From: Burkholderiaceae bacterium
GTDB taxonomy: Bacteria; Pseudomonadota; Gammaproteobacteria; Burkholderiales; Burkholderiaceae_D
Direction: 5' to 3'
NCBI GenBank assembly: GCA_030157545.1
Contig: JAOAUN010000067.1
Location: forward strand, 1-64,000
Length of the DNA stretch: 64,000 nucleotides
Made by a program: the position numbers and the translations under genes
In this document: positions 44,207 to 52,993 of the stretch, in pieces
Layout: each line of letters begins with the position of its first letter
Position numbering within the stretch: the stretch's first letter is position 1
The notes under the pieces: model-generated
What the model saw: the letters and a program-made list of their open reading frames with translations, nothing else
Told to the model about the DNA's origin: nothing
Databases searched by the model: none

Positions 44207-45462
44207 GGATGAGCGGCTCCGGCTATCTTGATACTCCGTGGCCAAGCGAGGACGGTGGACCTGCACGCCTGCAAATTTCGCAGCATGTTGCAGGTCTCGC
44301 GTTAAAGCAAGGCGAACAGCTGGGCTGCGTGACGCGCCACACATTACTGTCCACCATGACATTGCTGGGCGCGCCCGGTGAAGTGTATCTGCTGACCCAC
44401 TCGGCCCTGCGGGCGAAGTGGGGCTTGCCAACCACGGCTTGTGTCGAATTGATTGACCCGGCCACACTGAAAACACTCAAGCGATCGCCGCGTCTGCGCG
44501 GCGGCCCGATGTGGCCAGGTGCCATGGCGCTGCATCGCAACGGCAATCTGATTGTGGTCTATGGCCGTTATGCACACCAGCTTGACCGCGCCTGCCAGCC
44601 GCTGAAGTCCCGCAAACTACCAGTCAACGAAGCATACAATTCCTTTGTCATTCTCGACAACGGCCTGATCGTCACCAAGAACTTGTCCGACCGGACCAAT
44701 GCGCGCCTGACCGTTTTGGATGCCGACAACTTGCAACCGGCTTGCGCCGACCTTGATTGCCCGGAGCCCTCGATTGCGCGCCTGAGCGCCGTCGGCAATA
44801 CCGTCTATGTCGTTGGTGTGCGGTCCCTCTTCCGCTATCACTGGGACGTGGCTGCAAGGCGGCTGCAGTTCGACCAAGACTGGCGCCTTGACTATGTCGG
44901 CACCAGCAAACAGACCTATGGCTGGGATGTGGTCATAGACGGCGAACATGCATGGTTCATGGATAACGGCCAGCATCGCTACCTTTACAAAATGCTGGGT
45001 GCTGGTGTCAGCAAGACTGCGAACCGGCTCATTCGCGTATCGCTACAGGATGCCCGCGAACACCACAGCGTTGAAGTCAGCGGTCTCGCTGGCGGCAGCA
45101 TTACCAATCCGCCGCTGGTGGACAGCAAGCGCCAGATCGTCGTTGCCTATGATTCAGCGAATGCGGTCTTGCGAGCATGGCGCTTTGGCAGCGCAATCTC
45201 CGACTTGACACCACTTTGGGAAAAATCATCCTTCGGCTGCGCCAGTCACATGATTCTGTATCCCGACACCGGTGAGCTGGTAAGCAATGACTATCACCAT
45301 CTCAGCGAGAATGTGGTCGTGCTCGATATTGCCACCGGCGCGGAGCGCGCGCGCATCAACAGCGGCGGCATTACGCAGGGAGTGGTGTTTCCAAGCCCGG
45401 GCTGGGGACGTGATTTTTACTGGTCCTCGATGGGGAAACTGGCACGCATTTTTGTGCAATGA
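44203..45462 (+). CDS. Unknown beta-propeller-like protein
   Basis: A 419-residue protein with no family I can name with confidence. It shows repeated short strand patterns with Trp/Tyr/Asp turns (LIVVYGRYAHQL, NSFVILDNGLIVT, GNTVYVVGV, YGWDVVIDGEHAWFMDNGQHR, SHMILYPDTGELVSND, VVLDIATGAE), typical of SMP-30-like or other beta-propellers. There is no signal peptide. It overlaps the sulfatase stop by 4 bp (ATGA), so it is made with the sulfatase. It may be a lactonase-like hydrolase or a binding protein; that is a guess from fold alone. Confidence 0.75.
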   Translation: MRMSGSGYLDTPWPSEDGGPARLQISQHVAGLALKQGEQLGCVTRHTLLSTMTLLGAPGEVYLLTHSALRAKWGLPTTACVELIDPATLKTLKRSPRLRGGPMWPGAMALHRNGNLIVVYGRYAHQLDRACQPLKSRKLPVNEAYNSFVILDNGLIVTKNLSDRTNARLTVLDADNLQPACADLDCPEPSIARLSAVGNTVYVVGVRSLFRYHWDVAARRLQFDQDWRLDYVGTSKQTYGWDVVIDGEHAWFMDNGQHRYLYKMLGAGVSKTANRLIRVSLQDAREHHSVEVSGLAGGSITNPPLVDSKRQIVVAYDSANAVLRAWRFGSAISDLTPLWEKSSFGCASHMILYPDTGELVSNDYHHLSENVVVLDIATGAERARINSGGITQGVVFPSPGWGRDFYWSSMGKLARIFVQ

Positions 45463-45484
45463 AATTTTTAACTAAAGAATTTTA

Positions 45485-46276
45485 ATGAAAAAACTCATCC
45501 TCATCACTGGCGCCGGCACCGGCATAGGCCGCGACGCTGCCTATGCATTGGCAGCACGCGGCCACCATGTTGTCGCCGCAACGTATACGCAGGAGCAGGC
45601 CAATGCGCTGCGTGAAGAAAGCACTGCGAATGGCTGCCCGCTTCAAACGCTGAAGCTCGACATTACCCACGCGGCCGATCGGGAACAAGTGCTGGCTCTG
45701 AAGCCAGATGTGCTGATCAACAATGCGGCCATTGGCGAATCCGGTTCGCTGGCTGAAGTGGATGTGGCGCGCATACGCAATGCATTTGAAGTAAATGTCT
45801 TTGCCACACTGGAGCTGACGCAACTGGCCTTGCGCAGCATGATTGCGCGACAGAGCGGGACCGTCATTTTCATCAGCTCGATTGCAGGACGCATTCCCAT
45901 GCCCTTCCTGATGCCATATTCAATGACAAAGTTTGCACTCTCGGCTGCAGCGGCAGGTTTGCGCGAAGAGATGGATCAGCTCGGTCGTCAGGTACAGATT
46001 TCCGTCGTCGAGCCGGGCGCGATTCATACCGGCTTCAATCAGTCAATGACGGACCGCAAGTACGCATGGATGCAACAGGATTCCTATTTCAATACGCAGG
46101 TCGTCAAGATGAAAAAGCAGGAAGCGCGTGTATTCGGCCTGCTGGAAGCGAAGTCCACGAAGTCTGTGGTTGCAAAAATCGTCAAGGCATCTGAAGCACG
46201 CCGGCCGCAACTGCGCTATGTCGCACCTTGGGTGCAGGGTATGGGCGTCAGGTTGGCGCGGATTTTCGGGGTGTGA
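45485..46276 (+). CDS. Short-chain dehydrogenase/reductase
   Basis: A 263-residue classical SDR: TGAGTGIG near 8-15, NNAAIGE near 80 (Ala-Ala instead of the usual Ala-Gly), FISSIAGR with the catalytic Ser, and YSMTK near 145. The C-terminal region is longer and basic. It belongs to the catabolic run, 22 bp after the propeller-like gene. It probably oxidises an alcohol freed by desulfation; the substrate is unknown. A degenerate intergenic repeat follows it before a TetR gene. Confidence 0.87.
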   Translation: MKKLILITGAGTGIGRDAAYALAARGHHVVAATYTQEQANALREESTANGCPLQTLKLDITHAADREQVLALKPDVLINNAAIGESGSLAEVDVARIRNAFEVNVFATLELTQLALRSMIARQSGTVIFISSIAGRIPMPFLMPYSMTKFALSAAAAGLREEMDQLGRQVQISVVEPGAIHTGFNQSMTDRKYAWMQQDSYFNTQVVKMKKQEARVFGLLEAKSTKSVVAKIVKASEARRPQLRYVAPWVQGMGVRLARIFGV

Positions 46277-46300
46277 TTTTTTTCGTCATGCTTTACGGAA

Positions 46301-46360
46301 GACGCAGGGGTGGCAATAGAAAGTAAAACTCGCCCAGACATCTACCGTCATTCCGGCGCT
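46301..46360. repeat. Intergenic repeat, degenerate copy
   Basis: Starts with GACGC at 46301 and contains CCGTCATTCCGGCGCT near 46345-46360, resembling the outer and inner parts of the elements at 5614 and 50676. The middle is diverged, so this copy is less certain. Confidence 0.4.
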
Positions 46361-46399
46361 TACATTGAATACAGATATAACTCTTCAAGCTAAAATTTT

Positions 46400-47005
46400 A
46401 TGTTCAGCGAACTAGTCAAAACAAAAAGGAAGGCAAGCACAACTTCCGCAGACGGCCGGCATAGCCGTACTATCGTTACACGCCAGCGCATTGTTTCAGG
46501 CTTCATAGAATTGATCGCCGAAGGCTGCGTCGCTCCGACGGCAGAACAGGTGGCTGCCCGTGCCGGTATTGGATTGCGCACTGTGTTCCGTCACTTTGAT
46601 GACATGGAGACCTTATATCGTGAACTTGGCACCCATGTCAGCCTGTTGATTGACCAGGTCTTGCAAGTCCCGTTGAAGGCGTCGGACTGGGAAGGAAAGC
46701 TGGCCGAAAGCACACAGGTGCGCGCTACGCTCTACGAGAAGCTGATGCCGTTTCATATTGCTTCGCATACGCACCGCCACAACTCGCCCTTTGTCGAAAA
46801 ATATATGCAGCAATTGCATATGCTGGAATGCTCGATTTTGCAAATCATCCTTCCTCAATCCATATTGCAAGACAAACCCCGTTTTGAAGCCTTGGTTCTG
46901 GCGCTATCAAATGACGCCTGGGTCAGATTGCGCCGCGAACAAAAGCTGAGTGTGCAGGCAGCCTGCGAGGTGATGCAGTTCGCTGCTGTCGCACTGACCA
47001 AGTGA
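46400..47005 (+). CDS. TetR/AcrR-family transcriptional regulator
   Basis: A 201-residue TetR-type repressor. The N-terminal helix-turn-helix (about 30-75) includes RQRIVSGFIELIAEG, APTAEQVAARAGIGLRTVFRHFDDMETLY, the usual motif. The ligand-binding C-terminal domain is diverged. It sits 21 bp before the alkylsulfatase gene on the same strand and so probably regulates the sulfatase-oxidoreductase pair, sensing a long-chain or cyclic ligand. I see no clear palindromic operator in the 120 bp upstream. Confidence 0.9.
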   Translation: MFSELVKTKRKASTTSADGRHSRTIVTRQRIVSGFIELIAEGCVAPTAEQVAARAGIGLRTVFRHFDDMETLYRELGTHVSLLIDQVLQVPLKASDWEGKLAESTQVRATLYEKLMPFHIASHTHRHNSPFVEKYMQQLHMLECSILQIILPQSILQDKPRFEALVLALSNDAWVRLRREQKLSVQAACEVMQFAAVALTK

Positions 47006-47026
47006 TCACTAAGTAATGGCATAACC

Positions 47027-49015
47027 ATGAATAATAAAATGCGACTTCAATCCTCTCTGCGGATGACTTGTTTGATGGCGTGTGCAATTGCGCTGACCGG
47101 CTGTGGCAAAGCACCGGACCAGGCTGATGCCGCCAGCGCGGCAACGCTAGCGGCCAATCAGGCATTGGCGCAATCTCTGCCGCTGGATGACCGGCAAGAC
47201 TTTGACGACGCTGCACGCGGGCTGATCGCGCGCCCGACCGGCAAGCTGCTGAGCGCCGACAACAAGGTGCTGATTGATTTCGATGCCTACCAATTCGTCA
47301 AGGGCCCTGCTCCATCGACTGTCAATCCTAGTCTTTGGCGGCATGCCCAACTCAATACCGGCGCCGGACTTTACAAGGTCAGCGAGCGCGTCTATCAATT
47401 GCGCGGCTTTGACATCAGCAATATCACGCTCATCATTGGCAATAGCGGCTGGATCGTGGTCGATGCGCTAACGGCGCGTGAGGCAGCGTCCACTGCATTG
47501 GCATTTGCCCGGCAACACTTGGGGGAGCAACCGGTATCGGCGCTGATTTTCACGCATAGCCACGCTGATCATTTTGGTGGTGCGCTTGGCGTACTGTCGC
47601 CAGCCGAGATTCAAAGTCGCAAGCTGCCTGTCATTGCCCCCATGGGTTTTTTGCAGGAAGCAACCAGTGAAAATGTCATGGTGGGCACTGCAATGGGACG
47701 GCGTTCCGAATACCAGTTCGGAAGAAATCTGCCGCACTCGGCCACGGGCAATGTCGATACCGGGCTGGGCAAAGACCTGGCCTATGGCGCTCTCGGCATT
47801 CTGGAGCCGAACCTGCTGATTACGCAGCCGGCACAGGAAGTGGACGTCGATGGACTGCGCTTCATTTTTCATAACGTGCCCGGTGCGGAAGCACCAGCCG
47901 AGCTGACCTTCACGGTGCCGCAACTGAAACTGTATGCGGGCGCGGAGATCCTGAGCCAGACCATGCACAATCTGTTGCCGGTGCGCGGCGCCAAAGTGCG
48001 CGATGCGCTGCTTTGGTCGAACTATCTCGACAGCGCACTGCTACAGGCAGCCGATGCCGACGTGTATGTCGGTCAGCATAACTGGCCAGTGTGGGGCAAT
48101 GCACGGATTGTTGAGCTCATTACCAAGCATCGCGATGTGTATCGCTATACGCATGACCAGACTGTGAGACTGATCAATGCGGGACTGACGCCGGACGAGA
48201 TCGCGCAACAGATCACGCTGCCGCCATCACTGGCAAGCTACTTTGGCGTGCGCGGCTATTACGGCGACTTGCGCCACAACGCGCGTGCCGTGTACCAGCA
48301 TTACATGGGCATCTATGACGGCAACCCTGCGCATTTGGACAAATTGCCACAACAGGATTCTGCCGCACGTTATGTAAGCTTGATGGGCGGCGCTGACCGC
48401 GTGCTGGCAGCGGCGCAAGCTGCTTTCGACAAGGGTGAGTATCGCTGGACTGCCGAGTTGTTGAACCAGCTGGTCATGGGCGCGCCGGCCAACCAGAAGG
48501 CGCTGGATTTATTAATACGCACCTATGAACAACTCGCCTATCAGGCCGAAGCGGCAACCTGGCGCAACAGCTATTTGAAAGCGGCGCAGGAGTTGCGACA
48601 AGGCCCGCCCAAGGTCGGTCTGCCACGTGCAAATCTGATTGACATGCTCGCGCATACACCGACCGAGCGCTTCCTCGATTCAGTCGCTGCCAGCCTGAAC
48701 GGACCGGCAGCGGCCGGCAAGAACCTGAGCCTCAATCTGGTGTTTACCGATACGCGCGAATCCTTTGTGCTGTGGATAGAAAACGCCGTGCTGCATTATA
48801 AAAAGGCCGCCCCTTCAGCCAAGTCGGATGCCACGCTGACCCTGACCAAAGCTGTCTTCCTGAAAGTCATTACCGGCACTGCCGGCATCAAAGACACGCT
48901 GCTGTCGGATGATGTGAAGGTCAGCGGCAGCAAACTGGATTTGCTGAGCTTTTTTGGCTTGCTCGACAAAGCAAGCGGCACCTTCACTATTGTCACGCCG
49001 GAGAAGCGCGGATGA
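47027..49015 (+). CDS. SdsA-type alkylsulfatase, lipoprotein
   Basis: A 662-residue type III sulfatase. A lipoprotein signal ends LTGC (Cys26). The metallo-beta-lactamase core has THSHADHFGG (His177, His179, Asp181, His182). Later blocks VGQHNWPVWGN and YGDLRHNARAVYQHYMG are characteristic of the SdsA1/Pseudomonas alkylsulfatase family, followed by a dimerisation domain and an SCP2-like C-terminal domain (about 540-660). It hydrolyses primary or secondary alkyl sulfates such as SDS to an alcohol. The lipid anchor puts it at the envelope. It overlaps the GMC oxidoreductase by 4 bp, which could oxidise that alcohol. Confidence 0.92.
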   Translation: MNNKMRLQSSLRMTCLMACAIALTGCGKAPDQADAASAATLAANQALAQSLPLDDRQDFDDAARGLIARPTGKLLSADNKVLIDFDAYQFVKGPAPSTVNPSLWRHAQLNTGAGLYKVSERVYQLRGFDISNITLIIGNSGWIVVDALTAREAASTALAFARQHLGEQPVSALIFTHSHADHFGGALGVLSPAEIQSRKLPVIAPMGFLQEATSENVMVGTAMGRRSEYQFGRNLPHSATGNVDTGLGKDLAYGALGILEPNLLITQPAQEVDVDGLRFIFHNVPGAEAPAELTFTVPQLKLYAGAEILSQTMHNLLPVRGAKVRDALLWSNYLDSALLQAADADVYVGQHNWPVWGNARIVELITKHRDVYRYTHDQTVRLINAGLTPDEIAQQITLPPSLASYFGVRGYYGDLRHNARAVYQHYMGIYDGNPAHLDKLPQQDSAARYVSLMGGADRVLAAAQAAFDKGEYRWTAELLNQLVMGAPANQKALDLLIRTYEQLAYQAEAATWRNSYLKAAQELRQGPPKVGLPRANLIDMLAHTPTERFLDSVAASLNGPAAAGKNLSLNLVFTDTRESFVLWIENAVLHYKKAAPSAKSDATLTLTKAVFLKVITGTAGIKDTLLSDDVKVSGSKLDLLSFFGLLDKASGTFTIVTPEKRG

Positions 49016-50607
49016 ATCCGATATTTGATTATGTGATCGTCGGCGGCGGCTCGGCCGGTTGCGTGCTGGCCAACCGGCTTACGGCTGACCCGCGCATACG
49101 TGTGTGTCTGATCGAAGCAGGCAAGCCCGATAATACGCCGCTGATTCACGTACCGGCCGGCTTGATAGCGCTGGTGCCGACACGCATACGCAACTGGGCC
49201 TTTCACACAACAGCACAAGCCGGCTTGAATGGCCGACGCCTGCTGCAGCCGCGAGGCAAGACACTAGGCGGCAGCAGCTCGATCAATGCGATGGTCTATA
49301 CGCGCGGTCACGCCAGTGATTATGATCAATGGGCCGCACTCGGCAACGCAGGCTGGTCGTATCAGGATGTGCTGCCGTATTTTAAAAAGTCCGAACACAA
49401 CGAAGCCGGCGCTGATGCATTTCATGGAACGGGAGGCTTGTTGAATGTTGCGGCATTACGCTCGCCGAGCGCATTCGACCAGATTTTTATTGATAGCGCC
49501 ATACAGGCTGGCTTTGCATTCAACCCGGATTTCAATGGTGCGCAGCAGGAAGGTGTCGGCCAGTTCCAGGTCACGCATCGCAACGGCGAACGCTGCAGCA
49601 CAGCCAAGGCTTTTTTGCAGCCCGCCAAGTCACGCGCAAACCTGACTGTGATCACGCAGGCACAAGCAACCGGCATACAATTCGAAGGCAAACGTGCCAC
49701 TGGCATCGAGTACCGCCATCAAGGACACGCAAAGTCCGTGCGGGCGCGCCGCGAAGTCATTTTATGTGGCGGCGCGATACAGTCGCCCCACTTGTTGCTG
49801 CTCTCCGGCATAGGTGCGACCGACGAACTGGCCAGCGCCGGTATCCCGTTGCGGCACCACTTGCCCGGTGTCGGCAAGAACCTGCAAGATCATCTCGACT
49901 TTACCTTTGTGTTTCGCTGTGCAAGCCAGTCCCTGTTTGGCATGTCGGCCGGCAGCGTCTGGCGTACTTTCAAAGGTTTCTGGTCTTATGTGAAACACCG
50001 GCACGGCTTGCTGACGACGAATTTTGCCGAAGCAGGCGGCTTCATACGCAGCGATCCATCACTGACAATACCCGATATGCAGCTGCATTTCTGTATCGCG
50101 ATGGTGGTGGAGCATGGCAAGCGTCTGTTGCGCGGCGAAGGCTATAGCTTGCATGTATGCCAGTTGCGTCCGCAGAGCCGCGGCACCGTCAGCTTGCAGA
50201 GTACGGACCCCATGGTGCCACCGTTGATTGATCCGCGCTATTTGAGTCATGAAGAAGATATGACGGCGATGGTCAGTGGCTACAAGGCCACGCGACGCAT
50301 CCTGGATGCGCCGGCATTCAGGCAGCAAGCCCGTCAGGAACTATTTACCCATGAAGCGCAAAGCGATTCCGAAATCCGGCATTTGATACGCGAGCGTGCG
50401 GAGACGATTTACCATCCGGTCGGTACCTGCAAGATGGGCAGTGATGCGATGGCAGTGGTTGATGTAAATTTGAAGGTGCATGGTATTGAGGCCTTGCGGG
50501 TGGTTGATGCGTCGGTCATGCCGACTCTGGTGGGCGGGAATACGAATGCGCCGACCATCATGATTGCGGAGAAAGCGGCAGATTTGATTTTGCAGCAGTT
50601 TGCTTAA
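49012..50607 (+). CDS. GMC-family FAD oxidoreductase (choline/alcohol dehydrogenase-like)
   Basis: A 531-residue GMC oxidoreductase. The FAD loop is VIVGGGSAGCVLANRL near 5-20, GGSSSINAM near 84 (signature 1), SGIGATDEL near 263 (signature 2), and C-terminal YHPVGTCKMG and GGNTNAPTIMIAEKAAD hold the catalytic His/Asn region. It oxidises alcohols to aldehydes. Its position, overlapping an alkylsulfatase gene, fits oxidation of a fatty alcohol rather than choline. It is the last gene of the catabolic run; an intergenic repeat lies just past its stop. Confidence 0.92.
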   Translation: MNPIFDYVIVGGGSAGCVLANRLTADPRIRVCLIEAGKPDNTPLIHVPAGLIALVPTRIRNWAFHTTAQAGLNGRRLLQPRGKTLGGSSSINAMVYTRGHASDYDQWAALGNAGWSYQDVLPYFKKSEHNEAGADAFHGTGGLLNVAALRSPSAFDQIFIDSAIQAGFAFNPDFNGAQQEGVGQFQVTHRNGERCSTAKAFLQPAKSRANLTVITQAQATGIQFEGKRATGIEYRHQGHAKSVRARREVILCGGAIQSPHLLLLSGIGATDELASAGIPLRHHLPGVGKNLQDHLDFTFVFRCASQSLFGMSAGSVWRTFKGFWSYVKHRHGLLTTNFAEAGGFIRSDPSLTIPDMQLHFCIAMVVEHGKRLLRGEGYSLHVCQLRPQSRGTVSLQSTDPMVPPLIDPRYLSHEEDMTAMVSGYKATRRILDAPAFRQQARQELFTHEAQSDSEIRHLIRERAETIYHPVGTCKMGSDAMAVVDVNLKVHGIEALRVVDASVMPTLVGGNTNAPTIMIAEKAADLILQQFA

Positions 50608-50675
50608 GGATTTTTAGGTTAACAAGCAAAGACGCTGCACGCATGCCATGCAGCTAATGACAGTAGTAACTGGAG

Positions 50676-50723
50676 GACGCTGAAACATAACTGTCACCCT
50701 GGCAATAGCCGGGATCCAGCGTC
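50676..50723. repeat. Intergenic palindromic repeat, copy near GMC gene
   Basis: GACGCTGAAAC at 50676, then ACTGTCACCCTGG, then GCCGGGATCCAGCGTC ending 50723, followed by TTT. It matches the minus-strand reading of the 5614-5670 copy with a few substitutions. A further GACGCTGC occurs at 50631. Confidence 0.6.
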
Positions 50724-50758
50724 TTTCCGCGCTCTCCTGTATGAATCTATCAATGCGA

Positions 50759-52360
50759 CTAAGTCACCGGCCCTCCTGCCAACTGCTTCACCCACGCCAT
50801 AAACTGGTTCATGCGGTTGGCGATCTCGGTCGGCGAGTCTGGCTCTGCAAGGCCTGCGTTGAAGTAGGTAAAGAGCGCTTTGGCTGCCGGTTCCATGCCT
50901 TGTTCAATTGCTCGCAGCACGCTGATGCGACAAGCGGTGCTGTGCATGGCAGGCGCCGTGCCAATGAAGCGGAATGGCGTTGCCTCTTCCTTCCATTGAT
51001 TCGCCACTTGTGCAGCAGCATTTTCTAAGCTCTGAGCTTGAACCGGCACGGTAATCTGCCATGCATAGACAGCAGGATGCAGCACCCTGTTTTCTTCGGG
51101 GGTCAGCCAGCGCACCGGCCACTGCTTGACGGTGCAATCGTCCGGTTCCAGGCGGAGAGCTGTTCGCATGTAACAAGTACCGATTGTCTGTTTCTTTTGC
51201 GTCTTGTCCGGGACGATGGAGAGCTTATCGCCTATCCATGCGTGACCCAGCGCGCCACCAGAGCTTGGCATAATCTGCAGTTTTCCTAGCCGGCCAGCCT
51301 GCGACAGCAGCTGTGCAGCACTTTTGACCAAGGCCTCCGACGGTGCGGCAGGTGGATGTGACATGACATCATCGATAGCCAATCGCAATTGCTTTTTGCT
51401 GGCACCGGAGAGCTGCCAGGGATTGATATTTGCGCCAAACATTTTTCGTGTCAGGCACAACTCCAGCACATCGCGCAAGATTTCGTTAAACAAAATCCCG
51501 TCATGGATGGTATGGGCGGCCTCCAGAGAATGCAGGGCTCGTTGATCAATGAGCAGAAGATCCCCTTTCCATTCGACCATGGTTCCATGCGACGGCAGCT
51601 TGGCTGCCGCGACTGTCTGCGGCGCGGCCGGCAGCCCGAGCGTGGCCGCCATTGCGGCGCAGACAGCGTGCAGATGCAGTATTGACTGTCCTGATTGCGG
51701 TGGTGACAGCGCCGCCCCGGACAGGCAGTTTCGCGCATCGCGCACCTCGGCAGGTGTCAGCGGCCGGCCGGGTAACGGCTGCTTTTCTGCAGCGGCAGCG
51801 GCACGGCCCAGTTCATCAAGCAGATTGTTCCACTCGTGCGGCAACAGCGGCTTGCGTTCTTTTGGCTGTATCGATCCATTCGTAAAATCCCATTCGCGAT
51901 AACGTGCTTCATCGACGACATTCGAGGTCAACAATCCGTCGAATCCGGCCTTCTTCATCACGCTCTGCAGGCTGCTTAATTCAGTCGCAGTCAATTCCGA
52001 TAAATGCATGGCCAGTAGCTCGGAGAAATAAGCATGCCGCTCGCTGTCATCATCTTCGCGCGGGCACAGCGATGCGAGCAGCCTGTGCACCGCATTGACC
52101 GTTAGCTCATGCGTAGACGCTGTGCCGAGTTGCTTGCCCGTTTCTATAGATTTCAGCAGTGTGCGCAGTGTGAGCGCAGACTGATGAGCGGCATCATAGT
52201 AGTAGGGTGCGCGCTGAATATGCACCAGCCCGCTTTTTTGAGTTCGACTCTGCAGACTCGGTTGAATAGAAATTTTGGTAGCAGCTTGTGCGCTGCTTGA
52301 AGGATGTTTATGTGGTGTCGGGCGATGTGAAATTTTTGAACGTGTGGCTAATGCGTGCAT
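50759..52360 (-). CDS. Unknown protein with effector-like N-terminus
   Basis: A 533-residue cytosolic-type protein that I do not recognise. The first 55 residues are Ser/Thr/Pro/Gln/His-rich and lack hydrophobic segments, a composition typical of type III effector signals. The rest is helical with conserved-looking stretches NAVHRLLASLCPREDDD, LLPHEWNNLLDELGRAA, HDGILFNEILRDVLELCLTRKMFG and FRFIGTAPAMHSTACRISVLRAIEQGM. I start at ATG 52360 because GGAG lies 9 bp upstream. It is flanked by unrelated genes, is transcribed alone, and no secretion-system gene is in the window. Confidence 0.7.
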   Translation of the reverse strand: MHALATRSKISHRPTPHKHPSSSAQAATKISIQPSLQSRTQKSGLVHIQRAPYYYDAAHQSALTLRTLLKSIETGKQLGTASTHELTVNAVHRLLASLCPREDDDSERHAYFSELLAMHLSELTATELSSLQSVMKKAGFDGLLTSNVVDEARYREWDFTNGSIQPKERKPLLPHEWNNLLDELGRAAAAAEKQPLPGRPLTPAEVRDARNCLSGAALSPPQSGQSILHLHAVCAAMAATLGLPAAPQTVAAAKLPSHGTMVEWKGDLLLIDQRALHSLEAAHTIHDGILFNEILRDVLELCLTRKMFGANINPWQLSGASKKQLRLAIDDVMSHPPAAPSEALVKSAAQLLSQAGRLGKLQIMPSSGGALGHAWIGDKLSIVPDKTQKKQTIGTCYMRTALRLEPDDCTVKQWPVRWLTPEENRVLHPAVYAWQITVPVQAQSLENAAAQVANQWKEEATPFRFIGTAPAMHSTACRISVLRAIEQGMEPAAKALFTYFNAGLAEPDSPTEIANRMNQFMAWVKQLAGGPVT

Positions 52361-52534
52361 GGTAATGGTCTCCAGTATTGTTAATGACACCTCATGATCG
52401 AGGTTGCATTAAGTGCAGTTACAGCTGCCACAGTTTTCTGGATTCCACTATGTGCGCTTGATGAAAATCAAGCGAGAACTTCAACCCGTTCGCGTATCGG
52501 TGCGTATTCGTTGACAGTACAAAGCTGCCACGCA

Positions 52535-52993
52535 CTACTCGATAAAAAATTCCGGCGCCAAGACTGCACGCAAATAAATTTCAATCTCGCCATCACGTTC
52601 GCGACTGGCAAGCCACCAGGCATTAGCTTTCTTGACAGTTAAATCTTGCTTCTCGCCACACAAAAGCAAGGCTGCTAGCTGTCCAAGCCATGGCTGATGC
52701 CCGACAACGAGTACCGGACTGCGGCTGTCAGGCCAACCAGCGGCCTGCAAGACTTCGTCTGTCTTCGCCATGACGCCGAGTTCAGGCAGGATCTTGTATT
52801 TTCTGCCGAGCGCTTCAGCCGTCTGCACGCAGCGTGCAGCAGGACTACTGAGTACACGGCAGCTTTCAGGCAGTGTGCGGTCCAGCCATGCGCCCATACG
52901 AGCGGCCTGCTTGCGTCCATATGGCGTCAGGGTACGCCCCAGATCAGGCTCAGCTGTTTCAGCTTGCGCATGACGCCACAGGATCAAGTCCAT
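52535..52993 (-). CDS. sixA: Phosphohistidine phosphatase SixA
   Basis: A 152-residue histidine-phosphatase-fold protein with the catalytic RHAQAE at residues 7-12 (RHG motif variant) and GHQPWLGQL near 98-106. SixA removes phosphate from histidine-containing phosphotransfer domains and PTS-type phosphorelay proteins. Its ATG follows the ppk stop with no gap (TAAATG), so the two are cotranscribed, an arrangement that links it to phosphate metabolism in this organism. Confidence 0.88.
   Translation of the reverse strand: MDLILWRHAQAETAEPDLGRTLTPYGRKQAARMGAWLDRTLPESCRVLSSPAARCVQTAEALGRKYKILPELGVMAKTDEVLQAAGWPDSRSPVLVVGHQPWLGQLAALLLCGEKQDLTVKKANAWWLASRERDGEIEIYLRAVLAPEFFIE

Noticed and set aside
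31296..50607. The island as a prophage or integrated element
   Set aside because: No integrase, transposase, phage structural genes or flanking direct repeats were seen; the only tRNA is at the far left edge.
5614..50723. CTGTCAT-like strings inside the intergenic repeats as Pho boxes
   Set aside because: They belong to the shared repeat sequence, lie near gene ends, lack a second 7-mer at 4 bp and have no -10 at 10 bp.
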